A stretch of 7,611 nucleotides of DNA from an uncultured Pseudanabaenaceae cyanobacterium (GTDB taxonomy: Bacteria; Cyanobacteriota; Cyanobacteriia; PCC-9006; JAAUQQ01). This document shows, piece by piece, positions 6,245 through 7,611 of the stretch. The translations under genes and the position numbers were made by a program. The notes under the pieces are model-generated. The model did no database searches. It was given only the letters and a program-made list of their open reading frames with translations, and was not told the origin of the DNA. Where the stretch lies: positions 1 through 7,611 of the forward strand of contig CALLPZ010000153.1 in assembly GCA_938015405.1 (NCBI GenBank), written 5' to 3'. Position 1 is the stretch's first letter. Each line of letters opens with the position of its first letter.

Positions 6245-7318
6245 CTAGCCAACACCAGCAGCAGCTCGATCTTCCGCCATGCGTTTTTGCTCTTCGATAA
6301 ATGACGTCACCAGGGCCACATCATCCTGACTACCAATAATCAGTGGCGTTCGCTGGTGCAGCTTGCCCGGCAGGAAATCCATAATGTCCTGCTGACCTGT
6401 GGTTGCTGTTCCCCCGGCCTGCTCAGCCAGAAAAGCGAGGGGAGCCGACTCATAGAGCAACCGCAACTTACCCTCGGGATTTTTCACCGTACCGGGATAC
6501 ATGAAAACACCGCCCTGGAACAGGATGCGATGAAAATCACCGACTAATGCACCGCTGTAACGTCCGCTGTAACCTTCATGGCGATGAACGTAGCGAACAT
6601 AGTCTCGGAAGGATTCCTCCCATTGCCAGAAGTTACCTTCATTGACGCTGTAAACCGGCCCGTGGGTGGGGATCTGAATGTTTTCTTCAGATAGTATGAA
6701 TTCGCCCAGACTCGGATCTAGGGTGAATGAATGGACACCTTTACCGATGGAATAAACCAGAACCGTACTGGGACCATAGAGAATGTAGCCCGCAGCAATT
6801 TGCTTATGCCCATTGGCTAACAGGTCACTCCCATCCTGGGCTTCGTCATTGCCCTCCTGCTGGCGAATCGCAAAGATCGAGCCAACATTGAGGTTGACAT
6901 CCACATTGGATGAGCCATCAATGGGGTCATAGAGCAGCGTGTATCGCCCAATTGGGCAGTTTTCTGGAATGTAGTAGAGGTCTTCCATCTCTTCAGAGGC
7001 CAAGCGGCAGACCAAACCACTTTGCTTAAACACCGAGATAAATACCTCATTGGAATAGAGGTCCATCTTCTTGACCTCCTCCCCCTGAACGTTGGTCTCG
7101 CCGGTAAATCCCAAAGTGTTTGCCATTAAGCCAGCGCGGCTTAGGCGTCGAGCAATGAGTTTGCCCGCGAGGCCAACCCGTCCCATGAGAGCGGCTAGAT
7201 CTTGGGCCTCTCCCGGAGAAGCAGCTTGGAGCTGCTGCAACACATGGCGCGACAGGGTTGTGCAATCGCGATCCAGAGCAAGGGCTTGTTCCGAGGGCTG
7301 ATAGGCAGAATCGGCCAT
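6245..7318 (-). CDS. fbp: Fructose-1,6-bisphosphatase, class I
   Basis: Hydrolyses fructose-1,6-bisphosphate to fructose-6-phosphate and phosphate in gluconeogenesis and glycogen metabolism; Mg2+-dependent and cytoplasmic. The 357-residue protein closely resembles class I cyanobacterial FBPases: LDRDCTTLSRHVLQQL (15-30), FTGETNVQGE (71-80), the metal-binding ASEEME (107-112) and DPIDGSSN (131-138), then YSGALVGDFHRIL (254-266), GGVFMYPGT and KLRLLYESAPLAFLAEQAGG (284-303). It is unrelated to the class II (GlpX-like) FBPase/SBPase that serves the Calvin cycle in cyanobacteria. I see no chloroplast-type redox insertion between residues about 150 and 175. The start MADSAYQPSEQAL at 7318 is chosen because GAGGA (7327-7331) lies 8 nt upstream. 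The frame stays open to an ATG at 7453, but those 45 residues do not resemble the family. First gene of the fbp-zwf-opcA cluster. Confidence 0.97.
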   Translation of the reverse strand: MADSAYQPSEQALALDRDCTTLSRHVLQQLQAASPGEAQDLAALMGRVGLAGKLIARRLSRAGLMANTLGFTGETNVQGEEVKKMDLYSNEVFISVFKQSGLVCRLASEEMEDLYYIPENCPIGRYTLLYDPIDGSSNVDVNLNVGSIFAIRQQEGNDEAQDGSDLLANGHKQIAAGYILYGPSTVLVYSIGKGVHSFTLDPSLGEFILSEENIQIPTHGPVYSVNEGNFWQWEESFRDYVRYVHRHEGYSGRYSGALVGDFHRILFQGGVFMYPGTVKNPEGKLRLLYESAPLAFLAEQAGGTATTGQQDIMDFLPGKLHQRTPLIIGSQDDVALVTSFIEEQKRMAEDRAAAGVG

Positions 7319-7326
7319 GGCGCGAG

Positions 7327-7331
7327 TCCTC
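7327..7331 (-). promoter_or_regulatory. Ribosome binding site that sets the fbp start
   Basis: GAGGA on the minus strand, 8 nt before the ATG at 7318. It favours the 357-residue form over the 402-residue reading from 7453. Confidence 0.75.
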
Positions 7332-7503
7332 AAGTCAAGGTGTTTCCCCCAGGATAGGCAGCAAAAATTGGAGCGGTCAGGCTCTGTAAGGATTCGCAAA
7401 GCAGTATCAAACCTAGAAGCGACAGGACTTTCCCCTGCAAAGGGTGGGATCATCCCTGGCCAATGGTTTCAGCCCTTAGGTTGGGCGGCCGCACGGAACT
7501 GGA

Positions 7504-7511
7504 GCGATCGC
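7504..7511. repeat. HIP1 octamer GCGATCGC upstream of fbp
   Basis: Exact octamer in the intergenic stretch about 190 bp upstream of the fbp start. Confidence 0.9.
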
Positions 7512-7578
7512 CTCTGGCAAGCCGCCTCTCTAAACAAATGTGTCGACTTCACAGGTACAGAAAAATTTCCTAGACCAA

Positions 7579-7609
7579 GAGTCGCAAACATGCAAAAGCG
7601 GCGCGACTC
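7579..7609. repeat. Inverted repeat at the right edge
   Basis: GAGTCGC (7579-7585) and GCGACTC (7603-7609) are perfect 7-bp inverted arms around a 17-nt spacer. No T-run is visible inside the window, so a terminator is not supported. It could be an operator-like site or chance. Confidence 0.4.
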
Positions 7610-7611
7610 AT

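Larger units (their letters stand above)
7319..7611. promoter_or_regulatory. Upstream region of fbp, no supportable gene
   Basis: This 293-bp stretch holds the fbp ribosome binding site (GAGGA, 7327-7331), a HIP1 octamer (7504-7511) and an inverted repeat near the edge. The fbp promoter must lie here, but no strong -35/-10 pair stands out. A short plus-strand frame beginning ATG at 7590 (MQKRRDS) runs off the edge with only a weak upstream GAG, so it is not called as a gene. Confidence 0.4.

Noticed and set aside
7470..7609. Minus-strand open frame of about 45 codons at the right edge, possibly the end of an upstream gene
   Set aside because: The translation has no recognisable pattern and the stretch is short enough to be open by chance.

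Overview
This window looks like a cyanobacterial chromosome segment. The evidence is an fbp-zwf-opcA carbon-metabolism cluster (opcA with a peptidoglycan-binding-like N-terminus is typical of cyanobacteria), nine copies of the HIP1 octamer GCGATCGC, and G/C-run palindromic repeats of a kind common in cyanobacterial genomes. I see no mobile-element gene, phage gene, tRNA, rRNA or CRISPR array. The species cannot be fixed from this sequence. All five genes belong to known families; four have known functions and one, the SWIM zinc-finger protein, does not.

Layout. Bases 1-1036 (minus) hold the N-terminal three quarters of cobyrinate a,c-diamide synthase (cbiA/cobB), cut by the left edge. Its inter-domain linker is encoded by two inverted palindromic repeats that keep the reading frame. 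A 137-bp divergent intergenic region (1037-1173) separates it from a plus-strand gene (1174-3117) for a 647-residue SWIM zinc-finger protein. That gene converges on opcA with only 5 bp between the stop codons. From 7318 down to 3123 on the minus strand come fbp (class I fructose-1,6-bisphosphatase), zwf (glucose-6-phosphate dehydrogenase) and opcA (G6PDH activator), in that transcription order, with gaps of 141 and 119 bp. The right end (7319-7611) is the fbp upstream region, with no gene I can support.

How they work together. Fbp makes fructose-6-phosphate, which isomerises to glucose-6-phosphate. Zwf oxidises this to start the oxidative pentose phosphate pathway, the main dark source of NADPH in cyanobacteria. 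OpcA activates and tunes Zwf. No transaldolase gene lies between fbp and zwf, unlike the fbp-tal-zwf-opcA order known in Nostoc. The most checkable molecular oddity is in the redox cysteines: Zwf keeps Cys187, but position 445, where I recall a cysteine in Anabaena/Nostoc G6PDH, is Gly. OpcA keeps a C-x5-C pair that matches the thioredoxin-sensitive pair described for Anabaena OpcA. This suggests light/dark control through OpcA rather than through a disulfide in Zwf. I did not find a convincing new multi-gene system.
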